Shown here one piece after another: positions 32,735 to 44,710 of a stretch of DNA of 64,000 nt. The DNA is from Elymus sibiricus. Its lineage: Eukaryota > Streptophyta > Magnoliopsida > Poales > Poaceae. The stretch spans positions 238,606,166 to 238,670,165 of the forward strand of contig CM077666.1 in the NCBI GenBank assembly GCA_039707655.1, given 5' to 3'. The notes under the pieces were generated by a model. That model was not told where the DNA came from. It ran no database searches and worked only from the letters and a program-made list of their open reading frames with translations. The translations under genes and the position numbers were made by a program. Position 1 is the first letter of the stretch. Every line of letters begins with the position of its first letter.

Positions 32735-34386
32735 CTGACTGCCTGTAGGATTACCAAGCAAACAGGTCGAAGTCGAGTCTAGAAATGCTTTAGTTATGTA
32801 GGGGAATTGATTGTGGAAGGGAACGTAAGGCTCTTTTTACTCCTTACCCTCTATCATTCTGATTCTGAGTCACCCTCTTCTTTTCTACGGGGTTAAGAAA
32901 CTAGGCTTTCTCATCTATCTATCAGGATGATGAGTTACTATGCTGGAGACCTATAGGAAAGGTGTTGTCTTCTCGGATCGGTGTTCCATAAGAATTCGGT
33001 GCTATGTTGTCAGTTGTCTTGCAGGTTGTTTCATATATGATGCCCGTACAACTGTTACGCTATCCGAGTTATCCAAGGTTTCTAAATAGTTTGATGCATT
33101 TGCAAATCTTTTCTCCCCGTTCCCGATGTTTTGGGGCCAGACTAATTAACCACACTAATCATTGTGTTGAGGTACTCCGTTGCCTCGACATATATGCGAA
33201 AGTTATCAGGAAACCATGTTATCTCAGAGAACCACCCAATAATCTAGCCATGTTTTGTGTTCCCGGTGTGAAGATTTTGGCCACCATTCTCGAAAGTGTT
33301 TGTGATGTCATTTAGTTAGTAGGTATTCTAGTGCTGGGCTCTTAAACCCATGATTCATTCCGCTTATCCCTATTGATAGTAATTGTACCTCCTTTAGGAT
33401 GATTAGTAACCTTGTTCTGGTCTTCGAGGTTTGTGGTATATCATTCTTCCAATACCATGAACTGCTTATGGCACAAGTTCTTCTTCAAACCGAAAGATCA
33501 CAACAGGAGTGCTCTTAATGGGTTATCCATTCCATAATTGTGACTCTGCCAATCGTACCTTTCTGCATGGGTAATCTGGAAGAAATATGTTGAGCCTAGC
33601 TCGACATGCTAATCTATGCATCCACAACTCAGAAAATCATATGTTCCTTTGAGTTGTCCCTCTTTAACTGTATTCCGGCCTTCATCTATCAGTTGATAGT
33701 CAAGAGTATGTGTGCATTCATGTTCATCGATGCCTATTATTCTTGTGGTCCGTCAAGCCATTCTATTTCAGAATGTCTAGGAGAAACAAACTCTAGTACC
33801 TCATCCATATCTAGGATTGCGTCAAAGTAGTTGTATTCCGCAGATCAAGATTGCCAATCCAGCTTCTAATCCGTTCTACCTTGGAGTGTTACCATCTTTC
33901 ATGTCAAGAATATCATAGGAATTGCACACCATCTTATGGATTCTTGATTTAGTGATACTTCTCGCCATCATCATTTATTTCTTGGTCTCCGTGTTGGTTG
34001 TAACCGGAATGCCTACAAAAAAATCGTGATGCGTGAAATCAATACTCCTAGCAACCCTGTTGCTTGGAAGTTAATGACAATAATTTCATTCTTAGTGTGT
34101 TGGTTATTGAATCACCACGCAAAGACTAGTCGTGCTACCTAGTCCATCTTTCTGGTTGCACTTTTCGATCAATGAGTTAGGATTGTGTCAATCCCTCGCT
34201 CTTTTGATCATATCAGCTTGCCCTGAAAAGCAAGATTGTTCTCGAGCTTAGTAACAAATCGGTGGTTCGTGATTTTCTGAATATTTTCTCGGGAGTATCA
34301 CCAGATTGTTCCCTGACCATTATGTTGAGTTCATGATCAAGTTGGTTTTCCCCTAAACCACTCCTTCTCCAAGAATCTGTGTGGAT

Positions 34387-34391
34387 ACCCT
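34387..34391. repeat. Target-site duplication of element F (ACCCT)
   Basis: ACCCT precedes the LTR start at 34392 and recurs at 44706-44710. Confidence 0.95.
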
Positions 34392-35918
34392 TGATGACCC
34401 ACAAGTATAGGGGATCAATCGTAGTCCTTTCGATAAGTAAGAGTGTCGAACCAACGAGGAGCACAAGGAAATGACATGCGGTTTTCAGCAAGGTGTTTTC
34501 TGCAAGCACTGAAATTATCGGTAATGAGTAGTTTGATAGTAATATAATTTGTAACAAGTGACAAGTAGCAATAGTAACAAAGAGTGCAGCAAGGTGGCCC
34601 AATCCTTTTTATAGCAAACGACAAGCCGGAACGATCTCTTATAATAAGCAAAGCGTTCTCGAGGACACATGGGAATTTCATCTAGTCACTTTCATCATGT
34701 TTGTTTGATTCGCGTTCGCTACTTTGATAATTTGATATGTGGGTGGATCGGTGCTTGGGTGTTGTTCTTACTTGAACAAGCCTCCCACTTATGATTACCC
34801 CCTCTCGCAAGAATCCGCAACTACGGAAGAAGAATTAAGATAACTCTAACCATAGCATTAAACATATGGATCCAAATCAGCCCCTTACGGAATAGTGCAT
34901 AAACAAGGGTTTAAGCTTCTGTCACTCTAGCAACCCATCATCTAATTACTACTCCACAATGAATTCCCTTAGGCCCAAAGATGGTGAAGTGTCATGTAGT
35001 CGACGTTCACATGACACCACTAAGAGAATCAACAACATACATATCATCAAAATATCGAACGAATACCAAATTCACATGATTACTTATGACAAGAATTCTC
35101 CCATGTCCTCAAGGACAAAAGTAACTACTCACAAATCATATTCATGTCCAAGATCAGCGGGGTATTGAATTGCATAATAGATCTGAACATATAATCTTCC
35201 ACCAAATAAACCAACTAGCATCAATTACAACATGTAATCAACACTACTAGCAACCCACAGGTACCAAACTGAGGTTTTGAGACAAAGATTGAATACAAGA
35301 GATGAACTAGGGTTTGAGATGAGATGGTGCTGGTGAAGATGTTGATGAAGATTAGTCCTCCCACGATGAGAGGATCACTTGTGATGTCGATGGCGACGAT
35401 TTCCCCCTCCCGGAGGGAAGTATCCCCGACAGTATCTCTTCGCCGGAGAGCAAAAGTGTTCCTGCCCAAGTTCCGCCTCAAGACGGCGGCGCACCGTCCC
35501 GAAAGTCTTCTCTATATTTTTTCTAGGGTAAATGGACTTATATACCAGAAAATGGGGGCCAGAGGCTGGCCAGGGGCCCCACGAGCCACTAGGGCGCGCC
35601 TGGGGGGGGGGGGTTGTGGCGCGCCCCGGTGCCTCGTGGGCACCTGGGTGGCCCCCTCTAGTACTTCTTGCTTCCAGTATTTTTTATTTATTCCAAAATA
35701 AATCTCCGTGAAATTTCAGCTCATTTGGAGATGTGCAGAATAGGTATCTCTGACATAGCTTTTTCAGGTCCAGAATTCCAGCTGCCGGCAATCTCCCTCC
35801 TTGTGTAAATCTTGCATATTAAGAGAGAAAAGGCATTAGAATTGCTTCACAAAGTGTTATATTGATTAAAAACACTATAAATAACAGTAGCAAAACATGA
35901 TGCAAAATGGACGTATCA
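34392..35918 (-). repeat. Element F 3' LTR (1527 bp)
   Basis: TGATGACCC to GTATCA on the plus strand. TATATAAG lies on the minus strand at 35537-35545. The hairpin arms CCCACGAG and CTCGTGGG are at 35578-35585 and 35633-35640, with an inner 9-base inverted repeat GGGCGCGCC/GGCGCGCCC and 12 G in a row in the loop. Confidence 0.93.
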
Positions 35919-37469
35919 ACTCCCCCAAGCTTAGACCTCGCTTGTCCTCAAGCGAAAGCCGATATCGATAATCATGTCCACATGTTTAGAGAGAGAGGTG
36001 TCGATAAAAACAAAATACGGACATAGTAGCATCATGATCATTATTATAATAGCAATATTTATTATCATAAAACTTCTCATGAGCAAGTAACAATTCATCA
36101 CAACAATGAAGTATAAGGCATAAACTTTCTTGAAAACTAACAAACTATGTTCTCAGTCAACAATGCAATTGCAATTCATCATATTTTCAGGAAGGGTCTC
36201 ATGTAGGAGCTTTTTAGCAAGTCCACATACTCAACCATCATCTAGTCTTCTATAATTGCTAACACTCACGACATATATATGGAGCAAAAAGTTTCAGCCA
36301 GACACATAGAAAGATAGGGGCTTGTGATTTTGCCTCCCTACTTATTCACCTCAAGGGTGATGTCAACAATAATAACTCATGATCACTCATATCAACTAGA
36401 TATATATATGCCTAGATCTTTCCCCACCACATGATGCTTGCAAAAGAGAAAAAAAAAGGAAGTAGAGGAGAACACTATTGACTCTTGCATAAAAAGTAAA
36501 TACATAAAAGTAAAGGATAGGCCCTTCGCAGAGGGAAGCAGAGGTTGTCATGCGCTTTTTGTTGTTGGATGCACAAGATCTTAATGCAAAGGAACGTCAC
36601 TTTATATTGCCCCTTGTGATAGCAACCTTTATTATGCAGTCTGTCGCTTTTATTTCTTTACCATCACTAGTTCGTACAAAGCTTATTTCCCTTACAATAA
36701 AAGTTCAGATATATTTAGAGGCAATTTTTATTGCTTTTTGCACCGATGATAACTTACTTGAAGGATCTTATTCAGTCCCTAGGTAGATATTGTGGACTCT
36801 CATGACATGAAACTGGGTTTAAGGGTTTTGGATGCACAAGTAGTATCTCTACTTGGTGCGGATTTTTGGCTAGCAAAGATATTGGGCAAGCACCACATGT
36901 TGGAAGATCTATAACAATATAACTTCTATGTGAATATGAACAAGCATAATTCATTACGTTGTGTTCCTTGTACAACGTCAACAATTTGACATAAAATACT
37001 TAATGGGGGCTCACAATCATAAAAGATGTCCAAGATAGTATATTTGCATGTGAATCTTCTCTTCCCTTATTAATTCTTTCATGAATTGCATCATTGACTA
37101 ATGCTATGTTTGTTAACTTCCAATAAATTTTACCACTTATACTTTTCTTTATGTAATGTCATTACTTTCCATAAGATTAGCATATGATCTTTTTTCATTA
37201 TTTTCATTGCTAGAATTGAAACATGAAAGTAAAGAAGCAAAAACTCAAACTACTCTTTATTATATAACTCTCAACTCGATTACATAGATAGATACATCAC
37301 GAAGCTAACACTCAAAATAGATCATACTAAACTTTTATTCAACTAGATCATGAAATAACTAAGGATCGGACTAAAAATAGGTAAAGATAATAAAAGTGAT
37401 GGTGATACGATACCGGGGCACCTCCCCCAAGCTTGGCACAAGCCAAGGGGAGTGCCCATACCCATGTAC
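35919..37469. other. Element F 3' internal region, no gene seen
   Basis: Polypurine tract next to the LTR (CTTGGGGGAGT on the minus strand), then AT-rich sequence homologous to 3050-4601 in A. Only short chance ORFs. Confidence 0.7.
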
Positions 37470-37985
37470 TCAAGTTTCCTTCTTCGGTGATGATGGCGGT
37501 GATGAAGTAGTGGGCTTATCCTCCGGCTTCCATGGCATAGGTTCCCCATCATAAAAATATGAACGAGTCTCCGGAGTCTTGAAACTTGCAGCTAAACTCA
37601 TACCTTTGAATCTTGCCTCATACTCAAAATTTTGGTTTTGAAGATCATAGATTTGGCCTTGGAGATACTCAATTAGTTCATTAAGCTTGAAGATGACGTC
37701 CCCCATCGATTGGCCATCCACCTTGTGATTACGGGTGAATTCTGTGATCATGGAGTGGTTGGCGCTGAGTCCACGTTCTACCATCCCTTGGCACTTGAAG
37801 ATCTCCTGCTCCACTGCTTCGAGCCTGGACTCCACGCTCCCGGTCTTCTTGGGTCCTTGAACATCCCGGATGTGAAGCACCCCCTCACGCATCTCAATGG
37901 CTTGAGGGTGTTTCATCACCTCCGGTAGGTAGGGGTTGATGACCTTCTCGTAGAACTTGTCCTTGGAAGAGCTTGGTGGAGCCAT
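37470..37985 (-). CDS. Extra ORF of element F, 171-residue coiled-coil protein
   Basis: An intact ORF starting MAPPSSSKDKFYEK, downstream of pol and upstream of the 3' LTR. Residues from about 60 to 125 include two heptad-like helices (SVESRLEAVEQEIFK and VIFKLNELIEYLQGQIYDL). The C-terminus is Pro/Ser-rich and ends SSPKKET. There is no signal peptide or membrane segment, so an envelope role is unlikely. It occupies the same slot as A's extra ORF but shares only the last few residues with it. It is preceded by an internal hairpin-TATA module. Function unknown; the intact frame in an otherwise damaged element is notable, though the ORF is short enough to survive by chance. Confidence 0.7.
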   Translation of the reverse strand: MAPPSSSKDKFYEKVINPYLPEVMKHPQAIEMREGVLHIRDVQGPKKTGSVESRLEAVEQEIFKCQGMVERGLSANHSMITEFTRNHKVDGQSMGDVIFKLNELIEYLQGQIYDLQNQNFEYEARFKGMSLAASFKTPETRSYFYDGEPMPWKPEDKPTTSSPPSSPKKET

Positions 37986-38067
37986 AGCGATCTAGATTTG
38001 TCAGAAAAATAGCACGAAACAAGAACAGAGGAAATTTCTGCGATACAGTGGTCAAAACATACGGGAG

Positions 38068-38202
38068 TATATATAAAGAATTTTTATCTTTAAAAACAAG
38101 TAATCCAGGAGAAAACGGAGTCGGGAAGGCTCACGAGGGGTCCACGAGCCACCAGGGCGCGCCTGGGGGGGGGGGGGGGTGGCGTGCCCTGGTGCCTCGT
38201 GG
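38068..38202 (-). promoter_or_regulatory. Internal hairpin-TATA module of element F
   Basis: Arms CCACGAG (38142-38148) and CTCGTGG (38196-38202), inner CACCAGGGCGCGCC paired with GGCGTGCCCTGGTG (one mismatch), and 15 G in the loop (38165-38179). A minus-strand TATATATA lies at 38068-38077, 65 bases on, and the extra ORF starts about 85 bases later. Confidence 0.5.
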
Positions 38203-38328
38203 GCACCAGGTGGGTCCCCTCGGCTATTTCTGATTTTTGTATTTTTTCTAATATTCCAAAACTGACCGAAAGTATTTTATGGAATTTTTGGAGTCGGTTT
38301 ACTTACCGTATCACGTACCTCTTCCTTT

Positions 38329-40050
38329 TCAGGGTTCTGGAGTGTTCCGGAAGGTCTCTCTTATGTATTCCTCCAGTGTAATTGTTTCAATAATATTAGT
38401 TTCAACATTAATGGGAGTACCTGAAATATAGTGCTTGATTCTTTGCCCATTCACCACTCTCGGATTAGTGCCTTCGGAGTTGTTTATTTTGATGGCTCCG
38501 GAGCGATAAACTTCTTCGATGATATACGGTGCTTCCCATTTAGAGAGAAGTTTTCCTGCAAAGAATCTCAAACGAGAATTGTACAATAGAACTTGCTCAC
38601 CTACTTTAAATTCCCATTTTTGAATTCTTCTATCATGCCATCTTTTAACTTTTTCTTTAAACAATTTAGCATTTTCATAAGCTTGGGTTCTCCATTCATC
38701 TAATGAGCTAATATCAAATAACCCCTTTTCACCGGCAAGTTTAAAATCATAATTTAGTTCCTTAATTGCCCAATATGCTTTATGTTCTAACTCAAGAGGT
38801 AAATGACATGCTTTTCCATAAACCATTTTATAAGGAGACATACCCATAGGATTTTTATAAGCAGTTCTATAAGCCCATAATGCATTGTCAAGTTTCTTAG
38901 ACCAATTCTTTCTAGATCTATTGACGGTTTTTTGCAAAATTAATTTTATTTCTCTATTGCTCAATTCAACTTGACAACTAGTTTGAGGATGATAGGGAGA
39001 TGCAATTCTATGGTTGACATCATATTTAGCAAGCAATTTACAGAATGCACCATGAATAAAATGTGAACCACCATCAGTCATTAAATATCTAGGGACTCCG
39101 AACCATGGGAAAATAACTTCTTTAAGCATTTTAATAGAGGTGTTATGATCAGCACTACTAGTTGGAATAGCTTCTACCCACTTAGTAACGTAATCAACAA
39201 TAACTAAAATATGTGTATACCCATTCGATTTAGGAAAAGGTCCCATATAATCAAATCCCCAAACATCAAATGGTTCAATAGCAAGTGAATAATTCATAGG
39301 CATTTCCTGACATCTACCAACATTACCAATTCTTTGATATTCATCACAAGATAGGACAAACTTACGAGAATCCTTGAAAAGAGTAGGCCAATAAAAACCA
39401 GATTGTAATACCTTGTGTGCAGTTCTGTCTCCCGCATGGTGTCCTCCGTAAGCCTCGGAATGACACTTCCGTAGGATTTGTTCCTGTTCATGCTCAGGTA
39501 TACAACGTCTAATAATACCATCTACTCCTTCTTTATAAAGATGTGGGTCATCCCAGAAGTAATGTCTTAAATCAAAGAAGAACTTTTTCTTTTGTTGGTA
39601 CGTGAAACTACGTGGTATAAATTTAGCAACAATATAATTAGCATAGTCCGCATACCATGGAGCATTACGAGAAGCATTTATGACAGCTAATTGTTCATCA
39701 GGAAAATCATCATTAATTGGTAGTGGGTCATCAAGAACATTTTCCATTCTAGACAAATTATCTACTACGGGATTCTCAGCTCCCTTTCTATCAATAATAT
39801 GCAAGTCAAATTCTTGTAGCAATAAAACCCACCTAATGAGTCTAGGTTTAGCATCTTTCTTTTCCATAAGATATTTAATAGCAGCATGATCGGTGTGAAC
39901 AGTTACTTTAGAATCAACTATGTAAGATCTGAATTTATCACATGCAAACACAACTGCTAGAAATTCTTTCTCAGTAGTAGCATAATTTCTTTGGGCACTG
40001 TCTAGAGTTTTACTAGCATAATGGATAACATTTAATTTCTTATCAACTCT
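38329..40050 (-). pseudogene. Element F RNase H C-terminal part and integrase
   Basis: Open from just after a TAG (40051-40053) to 38329. RNase H motifs: [28 protein letters not shown] and [11 protein letters not shown]. The integrase zinc-binding part has [13 protein letters not shown], but the second Cys of CDEC reads Tyr (CDEYQ). The catalytic set is [15 protein letters not shown] and VELSNREIK, all present. It ends near the same point as A's integrase. Because the preceding TAG splits pol, this part would be made only by readthrough. The frame itself is undamaged over 570 codons. Confidence 0.87.
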
Positions 40051-42620
40051 CTATCCTAGAACAGCACCAACAGCATAATCACTAGCATCACACATAATTT
40101 CAAAAGGCATGTTCCAATCAGGTGGTTGAACAATAGGTGCAGTGGTTAAGGCTTTCTTATGTGTTTCAAAGGCTTCTAGACAATCATCATCAAAAATAAA
40201 TGGAACATCTTTTTGCAAAAGATTGGTAAGAGGCCTAGAAATTTTAGAGAAGTCTTTAATAAATCTCCTATAGAAACCAGCATGACCTAGGAAACTTCTT
40301 ATACCTTTAATATCTTTAGGACATGGCATTTTCTCAATAGCATCAACCTTAGCTTTATCAACTTCAATACCTCTTTCAGAAATTTTATGCCCCATGACAA
40401 TGCCTTCATTCACCATAAAGTGGCACTTCTCCCAATTCAAGACAAGATTAGTTTCTTCACATCTCTGTAAAACTCGATCAAGGTTGCTTATGCAATCATC
40501 AAAAGAAGTTACGTTAACGGAAAAATCATCCATGAATACCTCAACAATCTTTTCACAAAAGTCAGAGAATATAGCAGTCATACATCTTTGAAAGGTAGCA
40601 GGTGCATTGCATAAACCAAAAGGCATACGTCTATAAGCATAAGTTCCAAAAGGACAAGTAAAGGTGGTTTTCTCTTGATCGGCTGGTGATACGGGTATTT
40701 GAGAAAAAACAGAATAACCATCTAGGAAACAAAAGTGTGTATGCTTAGACAATCTTTCTAACATTTGATCAATAAAAGGTAAGGGGTAATGATCTTTTCT
40801 AGTAGCTTTGTTTAATTTTCTAAAATCAATTACCATCCTATAACCAGTTACAATTCTTTGTGGAATGAGTTCATTTTTATCATTAGGAACAACGGTAATA
40901 CCTCCTTTCTTAGGGACAGAATGAATGGGACTTACCCATCTACTATCAGCTATGGGATAGATTATACCTGCTTCCAGAAGTTTTAATATTTTGGTTCGTA
41001 CCACCTCTTTCATCTTAGGATTTAATCGTCGTTGGTGGTCGACAACTGGTTTAGCTTCAGGCTCCATATTAATATTGTGCTGACATAGAGTGGAACTAAT
41101 GCCCTTAAGATCATCAAGAGTATATCCAATAGCAGCTCGGTGCTTCCTTAGAGTTTTTAGTAATCTCTTTTCTTCATGCGCTGAAAGGTTAGCACTAATA
41201 ATAACAGGATATATCTTCTTTTCATCAAGATAAGCATATTTCAATGTATCAGGCAATTGCTTCAATTCAAATACAGGATCACCCTTAGGTGGAGGAGGGC
41301 CTTCAAGAGTTTCAACAGGCAAATTGTGTTTAAGGATAGGTGGTTGATCAAAGAACATTTTATCTATTTCATTTCTTTCATTCATATGCATATCATTTTC
41401 ATGGTCTAGCAAATATTGTTCTAACGGATCAGTAGGAGGTACGGCAATAGAAGCAAGACCAATAATTTCATCTTTACTAGGCAATTCTTTATCATGAGGT
41501 TGTCTATGAAACTTGGAGAAATTAAACTCATGAGATATATCACCAAACTTAACTCGAACCTTTTGTTTAACACAATCTATCTCAGCATTAACGGTATTCA
41601 AGAAGGGTCTACCAAATATAATGGGACAAAAATTATCTTGTTGTGAACCAAGTACTAAGAAATTAGTAGGGTATTTGATTTTACCACACAAGACTTCAAC
41701 ATCTCTAACAATCCCAAGTGGTGTAATAGTATCTCTATTCGCTAGCTTAATAGTAACATCAATATCTTTGATCTCAACAGGTGCAATATCATGCATTACT
41801 TCTTGATATAAAGAAAATGGGATAGCACTCACAATAGCACCCATATCACACAAACCATGATAGCAATGATCTCCAATCTTAACAGAAACAACAGGCATGC
41901 CAACTATGGGCTTGTTCTTGTCTAACATATCTCGTTCATTTCTAACAGGTTTAGCAATTCTAGCAGCCTCATCACAAAAGTAAATAGCATGCCCATCTAT
42001 ATTATCGACTAAGAGATCTTTAACCATAGCAACATCAGGTTCAACTTGAATTTGTTCAGAGGGTCTAGGTGCTCTAATATTACTTTTGTTAACCATAGTT
42101 GAAACTTTAGCATGTTCCTTAATCCTAACAGGAAAAGGTGGTTTCTCAATATAAGTAGTAGGCACAACTGGATCAGCATGGTAAACAATTGTTTCTTCTT
42201 TAATACTAACGGGTTCCTCAATCTTTTCTTTAACAGGGGGATGATATTTAAACCACTTCTCCTTAGGGAGATCAACATGAGTAGCAAATGATTCACAAAA
42301 GGAAGCTACTATCTCAGAGTCAAGTCCATATTTAGTGCTAAACTTATGAAAAGCATCGGTAGCCATAAAAGATTTAACACAATCAAACTCAAGTATTATA
42401 CCTGACTCATTACCGTTGTCGAGTTCCCAATCTTCAGAGTTGCGTTTAATTCTTTCCAGAAGATCCCATCTGAATTCAATAGTTTTCTTCATAAAGGAGC
42501 CAGTCGAAGAAGAATCGAGCATAGTTTGATTATCATGAGAAAGCCGAGCAAAAAAATTCTGTAAGATAATTTCTTTTGAGAGCTCATGATTGGGGCATGT
42601 GTACATCATGTTTTCTCCTG
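40051..42620 (-). pseudogene. Element F gag (C-terminal), protease and reverse transcriptase
   Basis: A single open frame of over 850 codons. It enters in gag (CPNHELSKEIILQNFFARLS), passes the protease motif LCDMGAIVSAIPF (A has DMGASVSAIPF) and the RT motifs [31 protein letters not shown] (A has YSGFSQI) and FMDDF at 40536-40522. It ends at TAG 40051-40053 in the connection region, where A has a glutamine codon. Upstream, a frameshift near 42615 separates it from the gag start. Confidence 0.88.
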
Positions 42621-43069
42621 CCCCAAGCTTGAGCGATGCTTTCTCCTTCACGAGGCCAAAAATTATATATATAATTCCGATCACGATGAACCAAATGCAT
42701 AGGATAAAATTTCTGATGGAATTCTAGATTCAATCGGTTCCAGTCCCATGTATCAGTATCATCACATAGCCTATACCACATCAATGCCTTTCCCTCCAAA
42801 GATAAAGGGAATACTTTCTTCTTAACTCCATCTCCAGATAAACCTGCAAGCTTAAACAATCCACAAATTTCATCGACATAGATCAAGTGCATATCAGGAT
42901 GTACCGTTCCATCTCCTGCATAAGGATTAGCAAGCAGTTTCTCTATCATACCCGGAGGAATCTCATAATAAATATTTTCAGTAGGTGCAGTAGGTTGAGG
43001 AGCAACTATTTGTGTTTCCGGTCGAGGTGAAGATACCCCGAACAAACCCCTCAAAGGATTACTATCCAT
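42584..43069 (-). pseudogene. Element F gag N-terminal part
   Basis: Starts at the ATG at 43069 (MDSNPLRGLFGVSSPRPETQ), about 95 bases inside the primer site. Contains MIEKLLANPYAGDG, SLEGKALMWYRL and EFHQKFYPMHLVHRDRNYIY. The frame is lost around 42615, where the sequence differs from A by several bases (TTTTCTCCTGC for TACTTAAGCCTC). This ATG is the model for A's disrupted start. Confidence 0.85.
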
Positions 43070-43145
43070 AGTGACAAGTGACAGTAAATTTCAGCACGTA
43101 ATATAAATGTTTCCTTACCAAATTCCACACACCAAAGGCTCTTCA

Positions 43146-43164
43146 CTCCCCGGCAACGGCGCAA
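43146..43164 (-). other. Primer-binding site of element F (tRNA-Asp type)
   Basis: Minus strand TTGCGCCGTTGCCGGGGAG, 11 bases inside the LTR. It matches the complement of the plant tRNA-Asp 3' end except at one base (TTGCGCC for TGGCGCC). Confidence 0.8.
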
Positions 43165-43175
43165 GAAAAGAGTCT

Positions 43176-44705
43176 TGATGACCCACAAGTATAGGGGATC
43201 AATCGTAGTCCTTTCGATAAGTAAGAGTGTCGAACCCAATGAGGAGCAGAAGTAAATGACAAGCGGTTTTCAGCAAGGTGTTTTCTGCAAGCACTGAAAT
43301 TATCGATAACAAGTAGATTGATAGTAATATAATTTGTAACAAGTGACAAGTAGCAATAGTAACAAAGAGTGCAGCAAGGTGGCCCAATCCTTTTTATAGC
43401 AAAGGACAAGCCGGAACGATCTCTTATAATAAGCAAAGCGTTCTCGAGGACACATGGGAATTTCATCTAGTCACTTTCATCATGTTTGTTTGATTCGCGT
43501 TTGCAACTTTGATAATTTGATATGTGGGTGGATCGGTGCTTGGGTGCTGTTCTTACTTGAACAAGCCTCCCACTTATGATTACCCCCTCTCGCAAGCATC
43601 CGCAACTACGAAATAAGAATTAAGATAACTCTAACCATAGCATTAAACATATGGATCCAAATCAGCCCCTTACGGAATATCGTATAAACTAGGGTTTAAG
43701 CTTCTGTCACTCTAGCAACCCATCATCTAATTACTACTCCACAATGCATTCCCTTAGGCCCAAAGATGGTGAAGTGTCATGTAGTCGACGTTCACATGAC
43801 ACCACTAAGAGAATCAACAACATACATATCATCAAAATATCGAACGAATACCAAATTCACATGATTACTTATGACAAGACTTCTCCCATGTCCTCAAGAA
43901 CAAAAGTAACTACTCACAAATCATATTCATGTCCAAGATCAGAGGGGTATTGAATAGCATAATAGATCTGAACATATAATCTTCCACCAAATAAACCAAC
44001 TAGCATCAACTACAAGATGTAATCAACACTACTAGCAACCCATAGGTACCAATCTGAGGTTTTGAGACAAAGATTGAATACAAGAGATGAACTAGGGTTT
44101 GAGATGAGATGGTGCTGGTGAAGATGTTGATGAAGATTAGTCCTCCCACGATGAGAGGATCGCTGGTAATGTCGATGGCGACGATTTCCCCCTCCCCGAG
44201 GGAAGTATTCCCGGCAGAATCTCTCCGCCAGAGAGCAAAAGTGCTCCTGCCCAAGTTCCGCCTCGAGACGGCGGCGCACCATCCCGAAAGTCTTCTCTAT
44301 AGTTTTTCTAGGCCAAATGGACTTATATACCAGAAAATGGGGGCCAGAGGCTGGCCAGGGGCCCCACGAGCCACCAGGGCGCGCCTGGGGGGGGGGGGGC
44401 GGGTGGCGCGCCCTGGTGCCTCGTGGGCACCTGGGTGGCCCCCTCTGGTACTTCTTGCTTCCAGTATTTTTTATTATTTCCAAAATAAATCTCTATGAAA
44501 TTTTAGCTCATTTGGAGATGTGCAAAATAGGTATCTCTGACATAGCCTTTTCAGGTCCAGAATTCCAGCTGCCGGCAATCTCCCTCCTTGTGTAAATCTT
44601 GCATATTAAGAGAGAAAAGGCATTAGAATTGCTCCACAAAGTGTTATATTGATTAAAAACACTATATATAACAGTAGCAAGACATGATGCAAAATGGATG
44701 TATCA
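43176..44705 (-). repeat. Element F 5' LTR (1530 bp)
   Basis: Partner of 34392-35918. TATA on the minus strand at 44322-44329. Hairpin arms 44363-44370 and 44420-44427; inner 14-base inverted repeat CACCAGGGCGCGCC/GGCGCGCCCTGGTG; 13 G at 44387-44399. Confidence 0.93.
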
Positions 44706-44710
44706 ACCCT

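Larger units (their letters stand above)
32719..34391 (+). pseudogene. Element E internal region, left part (decayed)
   Basis: Begins with the primer site. No ORF over about 100 codons belongs to a recognisable protein. Broken stretches still recall Ty3/Gypsy pol: CGPSSHSISECLG around 33750, and a piece near 34310-34350 resembling the start of the RT domain (PDHYVEFMIKLV). The gag region is not recognisable. The last five bases, ACCCT, are the target of element F. Confidence 0.55.
34392..44705 (-). mobile_element. Element F: complete Athila-like Ty3/Gypsy retrotransposon
   Basis: A 10.3 kb minus-strand relative of element A with 1527 and 1530 bp LTRs and a perfect ACCCT duplication. Order in sense direction: 5' LTR (43176-44705), tRNA-Asp primer site, gag, protease, RT, RNase H, integrase, extra ORF, polypurine tract, 3' LTR. 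It is the least damaged element here: one frameshift in gag, one TAG between RT and RNase H, and a few altered motif residues. Short LTR stretches compared by eye differ at about 4-5%. Confidence 0.92.
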
